Below are positions 1 to 6,942 of a stretch of DNA of 15,056 nt, in pieces. Position numbers and translations under genes: made by a program. This DNA comes from Acholeplasmataceae bacterium UBA6235 (GTDB taxonomy: Bacteria > Bacillota_I > Bacilli_A > Acholeplasmatales > UBA5453). The stretch is from positions 1-15,056 of the forward strand of contig DJWH01000004.1 in NCBI GenBank assembly GCA_002441525.1. The letters are read 5' to 3'. A model generated the notes under the pieces. That model had not been told where the DNA came from and searched no databases. It saw only the letters and a list, made by a program, of their open reading frames with translations. Positions within the stretch are counted from its first letter, which is position 1, and the number at the start of each line of letters is the position of its first letter.

Positions 1-396
1 AAAGATCAAGGCTTTAAGGTTGCGATGGTCGGTGACGGTATCAATGATGCACCAGCTCTTGCTTTAGCAGATGTTGGTATCGCTATTGGTAATGGTACCG
101 ATGTGGCGATAGAATCCGCCGATATTGTGTTAATGCGTAACGATTTAAGAGATGTGTCAACGGCCATTGAGTTGTCCAAAAAGACCATTATAAATATCAA
201 AGAAAATTTATTCTGGGCATTCTTTTATAATACGTTAGGGATTCCTGTAGCGATGGGTGTGTTATACCTATTTGGCGGACCCTTATTAGACCCAATGCTT
301 GCTGGTGCTGCGATGAGTTTCTCCAGTGTCAGTGTGGTCATGAATGCACTTAGACTAAAACGATTTAAACCTCAAAGAAAGGAGGTCAAATCATGA
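1..396 (+). CDS. copA: Cu(I)-exporting P-type ATPase, C-terminal part (5' end outside window)
   Basis: This membrane pump exports monovalent copper using ATP. The frame is open from base 1, so only the last 131 residues are present. The hinge motif of the P domain, [10 protein letters not shown], is visible near the start, followed by two transmembrane helices. Helix 7 carries N-x6-YN-x4-P ([14 protein letters not shown]) and helix 8 carries M-x2-SS-x5-N ([11 protein letters not shown]). These are the known signatures of the P1B-1 subgroup, which transports Cu(I)/Ag(I), so the metal assignment rests on visible residues. The stop TGA lies inside an ATGA overlap with the following chaperone gene, which implies coupled translation and shows that TGA is a stop codon here. 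The actuator domain, the DKTG phosphorylation site and any N-terminal metal-binding domains lie upstream of the window. Confidence 0.95.
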   Translation, partial: KDQGFKVAMVGDGINDAPALALADVGIAIGNGTDVAIESADIVLMRNDLRDVSTAIELSKKTIINIKENLFWAFFYNTLGIPVAMGVLYLFGGPLLDPMLAGAAMSFSSVSVVMNALRLKRFKPQRKEVKS

Positions 397-608
397 AAAA
401 GAGAATTCAAATTGAAGGCATGAACTGCATGCATTGTGTTAAACATGTCACCACTGCTTTAAATGAAGTAGAAGGTGTATCACAAGTGGTAGTAAACCTA
501 AAACAAAATGATGCGGTGATTGAAGTTTCTGAAAACGTTCAAAATGATGTACTAAAAAATGCCATCAGTGAAGCAGGCTACACAGCTAAAACCATTGAAG
601 TATTATAA
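393..608 (+). CDS. copZ: Copper chaperone, CopZ/HMA-domain protein
   Basis: A 71-residue stand-alone heavy-metal-associated domain that binds Cu(I) in the cytoplasm and in known systems hands it to the CopA ATPase. The metal site is GMNCMHC at residues 9-15, with the two cysteines at 12 and 15, in a protein of the usual length (about 68-72) for the beta-alpha-beta-beta-alpha-beta fold. The start ATG is fixed by a strong AAAGGAGGT at 378-386 inside the end of copA and by the 4-base ATGA overlap. Pairing with a P1B-1 ATPase in one operon supports the copper role. No CsoR- or CopY-like regulator is in the window; it could lie upstream. No convincing terminator follows. A mercury-binding MerP-like protein has the same fold, but the copA neighbour makes copper much more likely. 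Confidence 0.93.
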   Translation: MKKRIQIEGMNCMHCVKHVTTALNEVEGVSQVVVNLKQNDAVIEVSENVQNDVLKNAISEAGYTAKTIEVL

Positions 609-624
609 AAATAACCAATATGCA

Positions 625-653
625 TTGTATATCAACCTATTTTGAACTATAAT
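625..653 (+). promoter_or_regulatory. Promoter of the epimerase-like gene
   Basis: A perfect -10 hexamer TATAAT at 648-653 lies 17 bases after a weak -35 hexamer, TTGTAT, at 625-630. Transcription would begin near 660, about 37 bases before the start codon. The -10 box is enclosed by the inverted repeat at 637-665, so a bound regulator would block RNA polymerase. Confidence 0.6.
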
Positions 654-665
654 GTTTCAAAATAG
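637..665. repeat. Perfect 10-bp inverted repeat around the -10 box, candidate operator
   Basis: CTATTTTGAA at 637-646 and its exact complement TTCAAAATAG at 656-665 flank a 9-base centre that contains TATAAT (648-653). It is perfect over ten pairs and centred on the -10 hexamer. A repressor-binding operator is the simplest reading. An RNA hairpin from copZ read-through is possible, but no run of T follows, so it is not a normal terminator. It does not match the Rex, CIRCE or CopY consensus as I know them. Confidence 0.6.
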
Positions 666-696
666 CGACCATGTCGTGAACATGTGAGGTGATATC

Positions 697-1704
697 TTGA
701 AAATATTCATGATTGGTGGTACTGGTTTATTAGGCAGCGCTGCAGCATCCAAATTCATACAAGAATCACATCAAGTTATCACGATTGCTTTGCCACCATT
801 ACCTACAGATTTTAATATCCCAGGGTTAGAAATCATTTTGGGCAATTATTTACAAATGACGGATGAAACCTTACTGTCATACATGCGTGGTTGTGAAGGA
901 TTGGTATTCGCTGCGGGTATTGATGAGCGAATTGAATCGAAACCACCCATTTATGATATGTTCAAAAAATACAATATTGATCCGGTAGATCGATTACTGA
1001 AGTTAGCTAAACAAGCAGGTATCACTCAAGTCGTCATCTTAGGCTCATACTTTGCGTATTTTGATCGGGTCAGACCATCATTGAAATTATCGAAAACTCA
1101 CCCGTATATTAAGAGTCGTGTGGAACAAGCGCGGATTGCTTTATCCCATGCCAACGATTCTTTTCATGTAGCGGTGTTAGAACTGCCCTATATTTTCGGT
1201 GTACAAAAAGGTCGAAAACCAGTTTGGACAATCATTGTAGAACGCATCGTTAAAATGAAAAAGCGTACCTACTATCCAAAAGGAGGTACGACCATGGTAA
1301 CAACCACACAGGTTGCCCAAGCCATCTATGGCGCGATAACAAGACATAAAGGGGCGAAATGCTACCCAATTGGTTACTATAATTTGACGAATCGCGAATT
1401 CTTAGAAATCGTTCATGAAGCCCTGGATACACCGAATAAACCCATCATTCTTATCCCAAAAGTGGTCTTTAAAATCGCGATGTTTTTCGAAACCAAAAGA
1501 AGAAAACGTGCAGGTGTTGAAGGTGGTTTAAATTTGGTGAAGTTTGCTTCATTGCAGTGTACAAACCAATTCATTGATCCATCCCTTGGTTCCAATTTGT
1601 TGGGTGTTGAACCTGACGATATTAAGCAAGCCATCATAGATTCGATTAAATTATCCTATGAAGCACTTCATACATCAAACATGATTGACATGAAAAAAGA
1701 TTAA
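697..1704 (+). CDS. NAD(P)-binding epimerase/dehydratase-like protein (extended SDR family)
   Basis: The 335-residue cytoplasmic protein opens with a Rossmann nucleotide-binding fold: a hydrophobic first strand followed by GGTGLLG at residues 7-13, the GxxGxxG pattern of extended short-chain dehydrogenases. LGSYFAYF (115-122) fits the strand carrying the catalytic serine, and the active-site tyrosine region reads YIKSR (137-141), with arginine where the family normally has lysine (YxxxK). The C-terminal half should form the substrate domain, but I cannot name the substrate; sugar-nucleotide or other NAD(P)H-dependent roles are open. The start is TTG, chosen because GAGGTGAT (686-693) stands three bases before it, exactly as before lon and radC here, and because it precedes the first strand. 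It has its own promoter and ends at a bidirectional terminator, so it is probably a single-gene unit. Confidence 0.8.
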   Translation: MKIFMIGGTGLLGSAAASKFIQESHQVITIALPPLPTDFNIPGLEIILGNYLQMTDETLLSYMRGCEGLVFAAGIDERIESKPPIYDMFKKYNIDPVDRLLKLAKQAGITQVVILGSYFAYFDRVRPSLKLSKTHPYIKSRVEQARIALSHANDSFHVAVLELPYIFGVQKGRKPVWTIIVERIVKMKKRTYYPKGGTTMVTTTQVAQAIYGAITRHKGAKCYPIGYYNLTNREFLEIVHEALDTPNKPIILIPKVVFKIAMFFETKRRKRAGVEGGLNLVKFASLQCTNQFIDPSLGSNLLGVEPDDIKQAIIDSIKLSYEALHTSNMIDMKKD

Positions 1705-1742
1705 CAGTATCAAATGGAAATCATTTGATCATGAAATGAAAA

Positions 1743-1780
1743 AAAGGGAACTTTTCGGTGGATGAAAAGTTCCTTTTAAT
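1743..1780. terminator. Bidirectional intrinsic terminator between convergent genes
   Basis: GGAACTTTTC (1747-1756) pairs perfectly with GAAAAGTTCC (1764-1773) across a seven-base loop, and further A-T and G-T pairs extend the stem to 1743/1777. T-rich sequence follows on the plus strand, and the A run before the stem gives a T run on the minus strand. It can therefore end both the epimerase-like gene and the protease gene. Confidence 0.9.
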
Positions 1781-2935
1781 TTATTCTTGATTTAGAATGG
1801 CTTCAATGGCCTCAAATACTTTTGACATCGGTATTTCAGAAGACACGGTATTCTCTTCATTACCTGCAAAATGGATACCAATCAGGTTACCTGCACTGTC
1901 AAACATCGCACCACCAGAAGACCCAGCACCCAATGCAGCATTGGTTTGGAATGAACTACATGTGTTCGGACACAAACTAGAATTATTACCTAAACTGATT
2001 GGCACATTTAACGCCGTAACAATGCCTTCTTTAACGGTATTAAAGTTTTGTGGACCACCAGGTGAACCGATAGAGAATACGGTTTGTCCTTGATAGACTG
2101 GTAAAGCGGTCTTCGTAACAAATTGATTGTCACTTAATACGAGCAATTGTGCTCTTGTGGTTAATTTTAATATGGCTAAATCTGTGTCATCGGTGTATGT
2201 ACCAACCAAGGTAGCACGGTCATTAAGTTCATTGCCATTGTAATAGATACGATAAATCGAACCACCTTCAACCACGTGGGCATTGGTGATGATGTAGTAG
2301 TCATATTCATTAAAGGTATTTAAACCTACAGTCACTTCTCGGGTATCTCGATCAAAAATGACGCCTGAACCCCATGAACTGCATGTCGTGGTAAATTCAC
2401 CTTCAACACAATTATATATGCCTATAACACTGTTTTTTCTGGCTTCTACAATCGCTAGATCAATCGATTTAAAAGCAGTACCAGTGATATCAGCATTTAG
2501 TATATTCTCTGTATCATTTCTGGTATAGCGAATGTTATTGACTGTAAACTGTTTGTTGGCTTCACCAGGCTCGAATGTAACGTCTGCAACAAATTTAACA
2601 ATGATGTATGTACGTTTATCTTCGACCTCGAACTCGGTGTAAACTACATTATCAATTGTGATTGAAATGAGTTCGTCTTCCTTCACATTTTTTATGGTGG
2701 TAGCGAAGACATATTGACCTTCCTCATTACGAGTAATTGTCAATGCACTAACTTCAGGTTCTTTACGGATACGCTCAATCAAATCTTCGACGAACTTGAA
2801 CGTTTCTTTAGCAGCTGTTTCGTATACAGTATTTAGTGGGACCCCTTCAATGCGAATATCGACAAAAATGCTCGTTACATAGAGCAAACCAAGGACGACA
2901 ATCGTATTGCGTACCCAACCGAAGAATTTCTTCAT
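1781..2935 (-). CDS. Membrane-anchored trypsin-like (HtrA-type) serine protease without PDZ domain
   Basis: A 384-residue protein with one N-terminal hydrophobic segment (about 10-25) behind a basic start, so it is probably tethered to the membrane with its body outside. Residues 60-155 form an unrecognised, probably beta-rich region. The chymotrypsin-fold domain (about 160-384) has a visible triad: His220 in TNAHV, Asp252 in TDLAIL and Ser340 in GSSGG. The HtrA signature QTDAAI before the serine reads QTNAAL, so the usual aspartate is asparagine. No PDZ domain follows; the chain ends soon after the catalytic domain. Cysteine pairs 176/185 and 322/326 could form disulfides outside the cell. 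GGAGGG (minus strand of 2944-2949) is eight bases before the ATG. The gene is divergent from tig. A quality-control or secreted-substrate protease is inferred; the substrate is unknown. Confidence 0.87.
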   Translation of the reverse strand: MKKFFGWVRNTIVVLGLLYVTSIFVDIRIEGVPLNTVYETAAKETFKFVEDLIERIRKEPEVSALTITRNEEGQYVFATTIKNVKEDELISITIDNVVYTEFEVEDKRTYIIVKFVADVTFEPGEANKQFTVNNIRYTRNDTENILNADITGTAFKSIDLAIVEARKNSVIGIYNCVEGEFTTTCSSWGSGVIFDRDTREVTVGLNTFNEYDYYIITNAHVVEGGSIYRIYYNGNELNDRATLVGTYTDDTDLAILKLTTRAQLLVLSDNQFVTKTALPVYQGQTVFSIGSPGGPQNFNTVKEGIVTALNVPISLGNNSSLCPNTCSSFQTNAALGAGSSGGAMFDSAGNLIGIHFAGNEENTVSSEIPMSKVFEAIEAILNQE

Positions 2936-2986
2936 TTATAGAGCCCTCCAATCTGAAAATACCTTAGGGATTTTCTTATCAATACC

Positions 2987-3014
2987 ATTATATCACAACC
3001 ATGGTGGAAGTTAA
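2987..3014 (-). promoter_or_regulatory. Promoter of the serine protease gene
   Basis: On the minus strand a perfect TATAAT is read from 2992 to 2987, with TTAACT (3014-3009; four of six matches to TTGACA) 16 bases upstream. It leaves a leader of roughly 45 bases before the ribosome binding site and ATG. Confidence 0.55.
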
Positions 3015-3016
3015 AC

Positions 3017-3043
3017 TACCCATATTATTACATAAAGTGGGTA
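3017..3043. repeat. Inverted repeat between divergent promoters
   Basis: TACCCA (3017-3022) and TGGGTA (3038-3043) are perfect complements separated by 15 bases. They occupy the space between the two outward-facing -35 boxes of the protease and tig. Six-base arms can occur by chance, so an operator role is only suggested by position. Confidence 0.3.
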
Positions 3044-3049
3044 AAAACA

Positions 3050-3077
3050 TTTACAAAAAAGAAGATTATGCTATAAT
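3050..3077 (+). promoter_or_regulatory. Promoter of tig (extended -10)
   Basis: TTTACA (3050-3055, five of six) and TATAAT (3072-3077) are 16 bases apart, and TG at 3069-3070 makes an extended -10 element. Transcription should begin near 3084, only a few bases before AGGAGG at 3089-3094, giving a very short leader. Confidence 0.8.
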
Positions 3078-3101
3078 TAAATAGGCTCAGGAGGAAATAC
3101 A

Positions 3102-4385
3102 ATGAAATTTGAAAAACTATCAACAAATCGTGCAAAGTTTACATTTGAAGTAACCCCGCACGAATTCGAACATGGACTAGATCATGCTTTTGAACATGCG
3201 GTTCAAAATGTCGAAGTAAAAGGGTTCAGAAAAGGCAAAGTGCCTAGAAACATATTTGAAAATAAATTTGGTGTAGAATCACTATATGAAGATGCTTTAA
3301 ACCACGTCATTAGCCATTTATATCAACATATTTTTGATGAAAAATCCGTCGTTGTTGTCGGTGAACCACAAATCGATTTAGACATTAAATCGGTTAAAAG
3401 AGGCGAAGCTTTCTCTGTTTCTATCATCGTTCCAATCAAACCAGAAGTCGTTTTAGGCGATTATAAGGGTGTTGAAGTTTCGAAGAAGAATTTAGTTGCA
3501 AGCGAAGCTGAAGTTGAAGCTGAAATCAAGAAGTTATTGGCTCAAAACTCATCGTTAGAAGCGAAAGCAACCGACGTATTAGAAAATGGCGATACTGCAA
3601 TTTTCGATTTTGAAGGTTTTGTTGACAATGTCCCATTTGATGGTGGCAAAGCAGAAAACTATGAATTAGTCATCGGTTCTGGTCAATTTATTCCAGGATT
3701 TGAAGATGGTATGGTTGGTTTAAGAATAGGTGAATCCAGAGACGTGAATGTCCAATTCCCTGAACAATACCAAGCAGAACACCTAGCTGGTAAACCAGCA
3801 GTCTTCAAAGTGAAACTACACGAAATCAAAGTAGCTAAGCTTGAAGAATTGAATGATGCATTTGTGGTTGGATTAAAGCGTGAAGGTGTTGAAACCGTCG
3901 AAGCTTTAAGAGCTGACATCAAGGCATCTTTAGAAAAACAAAAAGAATCCAGTGAAGCCGATCGTGTCACAGGGACTGCTGTCAAATTTGCATGTGACAA
4001 TGCCACTGTAGATATCCCACAAGAAATGATCGACCAAGAAGTCAACCAATTACGTAAAAACGTTGAAAACCAAGCAAAACAATACAACATCGACTTTGAA
4101 ATGTTCGTTCAACTCAACGGATTGACTATGGATCAATTCAATGCAGAAATGAATAAACAAGCCAAGGACAGAGTATTGACAAGCTTAGTCATCGAAGCCG
4201 TTGCACAAAAAGAAAACATTGTTGCAACCGAAGCTGAAATCGATGCGAAATACGAAGAAATCGCTCAAATGTATAAATTAAGCGTAGCTGATGTGAAGAA
4301 GCAATTAGAACCAGAAGTGGTCACTAATGAAGTCACATTCAACAAAGCGATTGATTTATTAACTTCAAGCGTTAAAGAAGTTTAA
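3102..4385 (+). CDS. tig: Trigger factor, ribosome-associated chaperone and peptidyl-prolyl isomerase
   Basis: Trigger factor binds the large ribosomal subunit at the exit tunnel and shields nascent chains. At 427 residues it is full length for the family (about 430). The N-terminal domain carries the ribosome-docking signature GFRKGKVP at 41-48. The middle FKBP-type isomerase domain spans roughly 150-245 and includes the segment IPGFEDGMVG. The rest forms the helical substrate-cradling arms, rich in charged residues. AGGAGG seven bases before the ATG sets the start. The gene has a strong promoter and its own terminator, so it is probably transcribed alone although lon follows. In Bacillus tig is followed by clpX; here clpX is absent and lon comes next. 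Confidence 0.97.
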   Translation: MKFEKLSTNRAKFTFEVTPHEFEHGLDHAFEHAVQNVEVKGFRKGKVPRNIFENKFGVESLYEDALNHVISHLYQHIFDEKSVVVVGEPQIDLDIKSVKRGEAFSVSIIVPIKPEVVLGDYKGVEVSKKNLVASEAEVEAEIKKLLAQNSSLEAKATDVLENGDTAIFDFEGFVDNVPFDGGKAENYELVIGSGQFIPGFEDGMVGLRIGESRDVNVQFPEQYQAEHLAGKPAVFKVKLHEIKVAKLEELNDAFVVGLKREGVETVEALRADIKASLEKQKESSEADRVTGTAVKFACDNATVDIPQEMIDQEVNQLRKNVENQAKQYNIDFEMFVQLNGLTMDQFNAEMNKQAKDRVLTSLVIEAVAQKENIVATEAEIDAKYEEIAQMYKLSVADVKKQLEPEVVTNEVTFNKAIDLLTSSVKEV

Positions 4386-4392
4386 TGGATTT

Positions 4393-4417
4393 AGGGCACC
4401 TCGGTGTCCTTTATTTA
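4393..4417 (+). terminator. Intrinsic terminator of tig
   Basis: AGGGCAC (4393-4399) pairs with GTGTCCT (4404-4410), with one G-T pair, over the loop CTCG, and is followed by TTATTT. It begins eight bases after the tig stop codon. Confidence 0.75.
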
Positions 4418-4426
4418 AAACCATGA

Positions 4427-4444
4427 TTGGCACTCGAGTGTTTC
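4427..4444. promoter_or_regulatory. CIRCE-like palindrome without spacer, candidate heat-shock operator
   Basis: TTGGCACTC (4427-4435) matches eight of nine bases of the left CIRCE half-site TTAGCACTC, and the adjoining GAGTGTTTC (4436-4444) matches six of nine of the right half GAGTGCTAA. The core CACTCGAGTG is a perfect palindrome. True CIRCE elements have nine bases between the halves and here there are none, so binding by HrcA is uncertain. It ends two bases before the lon -35 box. Confidence 0.35.
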
Positions 4445-4446
4445 GA

Positions 4447-4475
4447 TTGCAAATTAAGGGGAATTTTTGTATAAT
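4447..4475 (+). promoter_or_regulatory. Promoter P1 of lon
   Basis: TTGCAA (4447-4452) and a perfect TATAAT (4470-4475) are separated by 17 bases. Transcription would begin near 4482. The CIRCE-like palindrome lies directly upstream. Confidence 0.65.
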
Positions 4476-4476
4476 A

Positions 4477-4506
4477 ATGACACAACAAGTTAATCTTGTA
4501 TATAAT
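4477..4506 (+). promoter_or_regulatory. Possible second promoter P2 of lon
   Basis: ATGACA (4477-4482) is followed after 18 bases by a second perfect TATAAT (4501-4506). Transcription would begin near 4512, just ahead of the ribosome binding site at 4515-4522. Either or both promoters could be used. Confidence 0.45.
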
Positions 4507-4525
4507 GATATCAAGAGGTGATGAT

Positions 4526-6835
4526 ATGGAATCAAAAAACCTGCCGGCAATTGTTGTTAGAGGCATTGTGCCTATTCCAAACAACGATTTTAGGACTGAA
4601 ATCGGACGTCCTATTTCATTCAAAGCATTGGATGAATCGGAAAACTCATTTGGCAATTACATTTTAATTTTGATTCAAAAGAATCCTCTCATCGAAAATC
4701 CGACACCAGCGGACATAGAAGAGTATGGTGTGCTTGCAAAAACCACCATGAAATTGAAGTTACCAAATGGCAACTTAAAAGCAAAATTCAATGTCGTTTC
4801 GCGTATAAAAGTGAAAGAGTATTTCTTAACTTCACCGTTTTTCGTTGCGGAATACGAAGAAACACAAACCATCGTCTCCGATGTTGACCAAGAAATGACC
4901 TTGGTTCGCATGGTCATGAATGATGTTGTAACCAATGCGAATGTCGTTTTAAATAACGCACAAGAAGTGGTTAGAACCGTTCAATCTGGTTTAACCACCG
5001 ATAAATTGGTCGACACCATCGTGGCTGGTCTTAAAGGCAATGAACAAGACAAGTACCGTTATTTAGCTGAACAAAACTTAAATACCCGTCTAAAAATGGT
5101 CTTAGAAGACATTGCGAAGCAAAAGATGGTCTCGGAACTCGAACAACACATCAACGAAGAAGTTAAAAAGTCCATCGATGAATCCCAAAAGGAATACTAC
5201 CTTAGAGAAAAAATGCGTGCAATCCAAAATGAACTTGGGGACAAGGCGCGTAAAGAAGATGAAGTCGATGAACTTAGAACCAAGATTTTAGCAGCTAAAA
5301 TGCCAAAAGAAATTGAAGAAAAAGCTCTACAAGAATTGGCTCGTTATTCATCAACCCCACCAGCGATGGCGGAGTCTGGCATCATCAAAACCTATTTGGA
5401 TTTCTTAGTCGCTTTACCTTGGAAAAAAGCGAGCAAAGATTCAAATGATTTAAAGAAAGTTCAAGAAAAATTAGACAAAAATCACTACGGATTAACTTCT
5501 GTTAAGGACCGCATTGTGGAATATCTAGCCGTTAAAATATCGACAAAGAAGAATCCACAAACCATCCTCTGTTTGGTTGGGCCTCCTGGGGTTGGTAAAA
5601 CCTCATTGGCAATCTCAATCGCAGATGCACTTGGTCGTAAATTCGTCAAACAATCCTTAGGTGGTGTTCGTGATGAATCAGAAATCCGTGGCCATAGAAG
5701 AACCTATATTGGCGCTTTACCAGGCCGTATTCTAACCGGTATGAAAAATGCGGGAACCATTAATCCAGTCTTCTTACTCGATGAAATCGATAAGATGAGC
5801 TCGGACTATAAAGGTGACCCAGCGTCAGCCATGCTTGAAGTCTTAGACCCAGAACAAAATGCGAAATTCTCTGACCACTATTTGGAAGAAAATTACGATT
5901 TGTCACAAGTCTTATTCATCACTACTGCAAACTACTTAGAAAACATTCCAGCACCACTACGTGACCGTATGGAAATTGTAGAACTGTCTTCTTATACCGA
6001 ATTTGAAAAATTCAATATCGCAAAAAGCCATTTGATTGACAAGCAATTGAAAGCCCATGGCATCAGCGATAAAGAATTTTCAATCACAGATGAAACGGTC
6101 TACCACATCATCCGTCACTACACCAGAGAAGCAGGAGTTCGTGAACTCAATCGTTTCATTGGCACCTTAATCCGTAAAGGTATCAAAGAAATCTTAATGG
6201 AAAAGAAACCAAGAATCGATATCACGTTAGACAATGTTGAACACTACTTGGGTAAACAACGTTTCTCCCACAACCTAGCAGATGTCAAAGACCAAGTAGG
6301 GGTTGCAACCGGATTGGCTTATACCCAATTTGGTGGTGATACACTATCGGTTGAAGTCACTTTCTTCAAAGGTAAAGGCGCGTTGTCCTTAACGGGTAAA
6401 CTCGGCGATGTGATGAAGGAAAGTGCGATTACTGCGCTATCCTATGTCAAAGCGAATGCAGATAAATTTAACATTGATCCAGCCTTCTTTGATGCGCATG
6501 ATATTCACGTTCACGTACCTGAAGGTGCGACCCCTAAAGATGGTCCATCTGCGGGTATCACCATCACCACAGCCATTCTATCAGCCATTACCGGTAAACT
6601 CATCGATAAAGAGGTTGGTATGACGGGTGAAATGACCTTAAGAGGGTACGTTTTACCGATTGGTGGGCTTCGTGAAAAATCAATTGCAGCTCATCGCAGT
6701 GGTTTAAAAACCATCTTAATTCCTAAAGAAAATGAAAAAGACATCGAAGACATCCCTGTCGAAGTTAGAAATGCCTTAAAGATCATTTCAGTAGCGAATA
6801 TTTCTGAAGTATTCGAAGTTGCTTTCAAACATTAA
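4526..6835 (+). CDS. lon: ATP-dependent protease Lon (LonA)
   Basis: Lon is a soluble homo-oligomeric AAA+ protease that degrades misfolded and regulatory proteins. The 769 residues hold, in order, an N-terminal substrate-recognition domain (about 1-195), a helical linker, the ATPase module with Walker A GPPGVGKT at 352-359 and Walker B FLLDEID, and a C-terminal serine-lysine peptidase. The catalytic Ser675 lies in DGPSAG and Lys718 in GGLREK; their 43-residue separation equals that of the E. coli dyad. I chose ATG 4526 rather than the in-frame ATG 4496 because GAGGTGAT (4515-4522) stands three bases before it and 4496 lies within the promoter region. It is flanked by terminators, so it is probably monocistronic. 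The palindrome upstream suggests stress control. With no clp gene next to it, Lon may be a main cytosolic protease here. Confidence 0.97.
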   Translation: MESKNLPAIVVRGIVPIPNNDFRTEIGRPISFKALDESENSFGNYILILIQKNPLIENPTPADIEEYGVLAKTTMKLKLPNGNLKAKFNVVSRIKVKEYFLTSPFFVAEYEETQTIVSDVDQEMTLVRMVMNDVVTNANVVLNNAQEVVRTVQSGLTTDKLVDTIVAGLKGNEQDKYRYLAEQNLNTRLKMVLEDIAKQKMVSELEQHINEEVKKSIDESQKEYYLREKMRAIQNELGDKARKEDEVDELRTKILAAKMPKEIEEKALQELARYSSTPPAMAESGIIKTYLDFLVALPWKKASKDSNDLKKVQEKLDKNHYGLTSVKDRIVEYLAVKISTKKNPQTILCLVGPPGVGKTSLAISIADALGRKFVKQSLGGVRDESEIRGHRRTYIGALPGRILTGMKNAGTINPVFLLDEIDKMSSDYKGDPASAMLEVLDPEQNAKFSDHYLEENYDLSQVLFITTANYLENIPAPLRDRMEIVELSSYTEFEKFNIAKSHLIDKQLKAHGISDKEFSITDETVYHIIRHYTREAGVRELNRFIGTLIRKGIKEILMEKKPRIDITLDNVEHYLGKQRFSHNLADVKDQVGVATGLAYTQFGGDTLSVEVTFFKGKGALSLTGKLGDVMKESAITALSYVKANADKFNIDPAFFDAHDIHVHVPEGATPKDGPSAGITITTAILSAITGKLIDKEVGMTGEMTLRGYVLPIGGLREKSIAAHRSGLKTILIPKENEKDIEDIPVEVRNALKIISVANISEVFEVAFKH

Positions 6836-6837
6836 TG

Positions 6838-6863
6838 AAAAGCCCAGTGATGGGCTTTTTGTT
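6838..6863 (+). terminator. Intrinsic terminator of lon
   Basis: AAAGCCCA (6839-6846) pairs perfectly with TGGGCTTT (6851-6858) over the loop GTGA and is followed by further T residues. It starts three bases after the lon stop codon. Confidence 0.9.
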
Positions 6864-6910
6864 TGGAGTAAAATATTCGATTAACCTATAGAAAAAAATA
6901 CAACATTTTA

Positions 6911-6919
6911 TGGTATAAT
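6911..6919 (+). promoter_or_regulatory. Extended -10 promoter of engB-degV
   Basis: TGGTATAAT (6911-6919) is a perfect -10 box with the TGn extension. No good -35 hexamer is found at the proper distance, which extended -10 promoters can tolerate. The leader would be about 17 bases. Confidence 0.6.
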
Positions 6920-6942
6920 GGTTTCGAAATGAGTGATTCTAT

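Noticed and set aside
394..396. TGA read as tryptophan (mycoplasma code)
   Set aside because: Reading through would extend copA over copZ with no family support; stops and TGG tryptophans elsewhere fit the standard code.
609..636. Terminator after copZ
   Set aside because: The short CAAT/ATTG symmetry is too weak and no GC-containing stem with a T run is present.
1797..2093. 98-codon plus-strand open frame inside the protease gene
   Set aside because: It is antisense to the catalytic domain with its His-Asp-Ser triad, and its translation shows no family features.
3683..4090. 135-codon open frame on the minus strand inside tig
   Set aside because: It lies antisense to the well-conserved trigger factor coding sequence, has no recognisable domain and is a by-product of codon bias.
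4496..4525. Upstream in-frame ATG as the lon start
   Set aside because: It has no ribosome binding site and lies within the promoter region (TATAAT at 4501-4506); ATG 4526 has GAGGTGAT before it.
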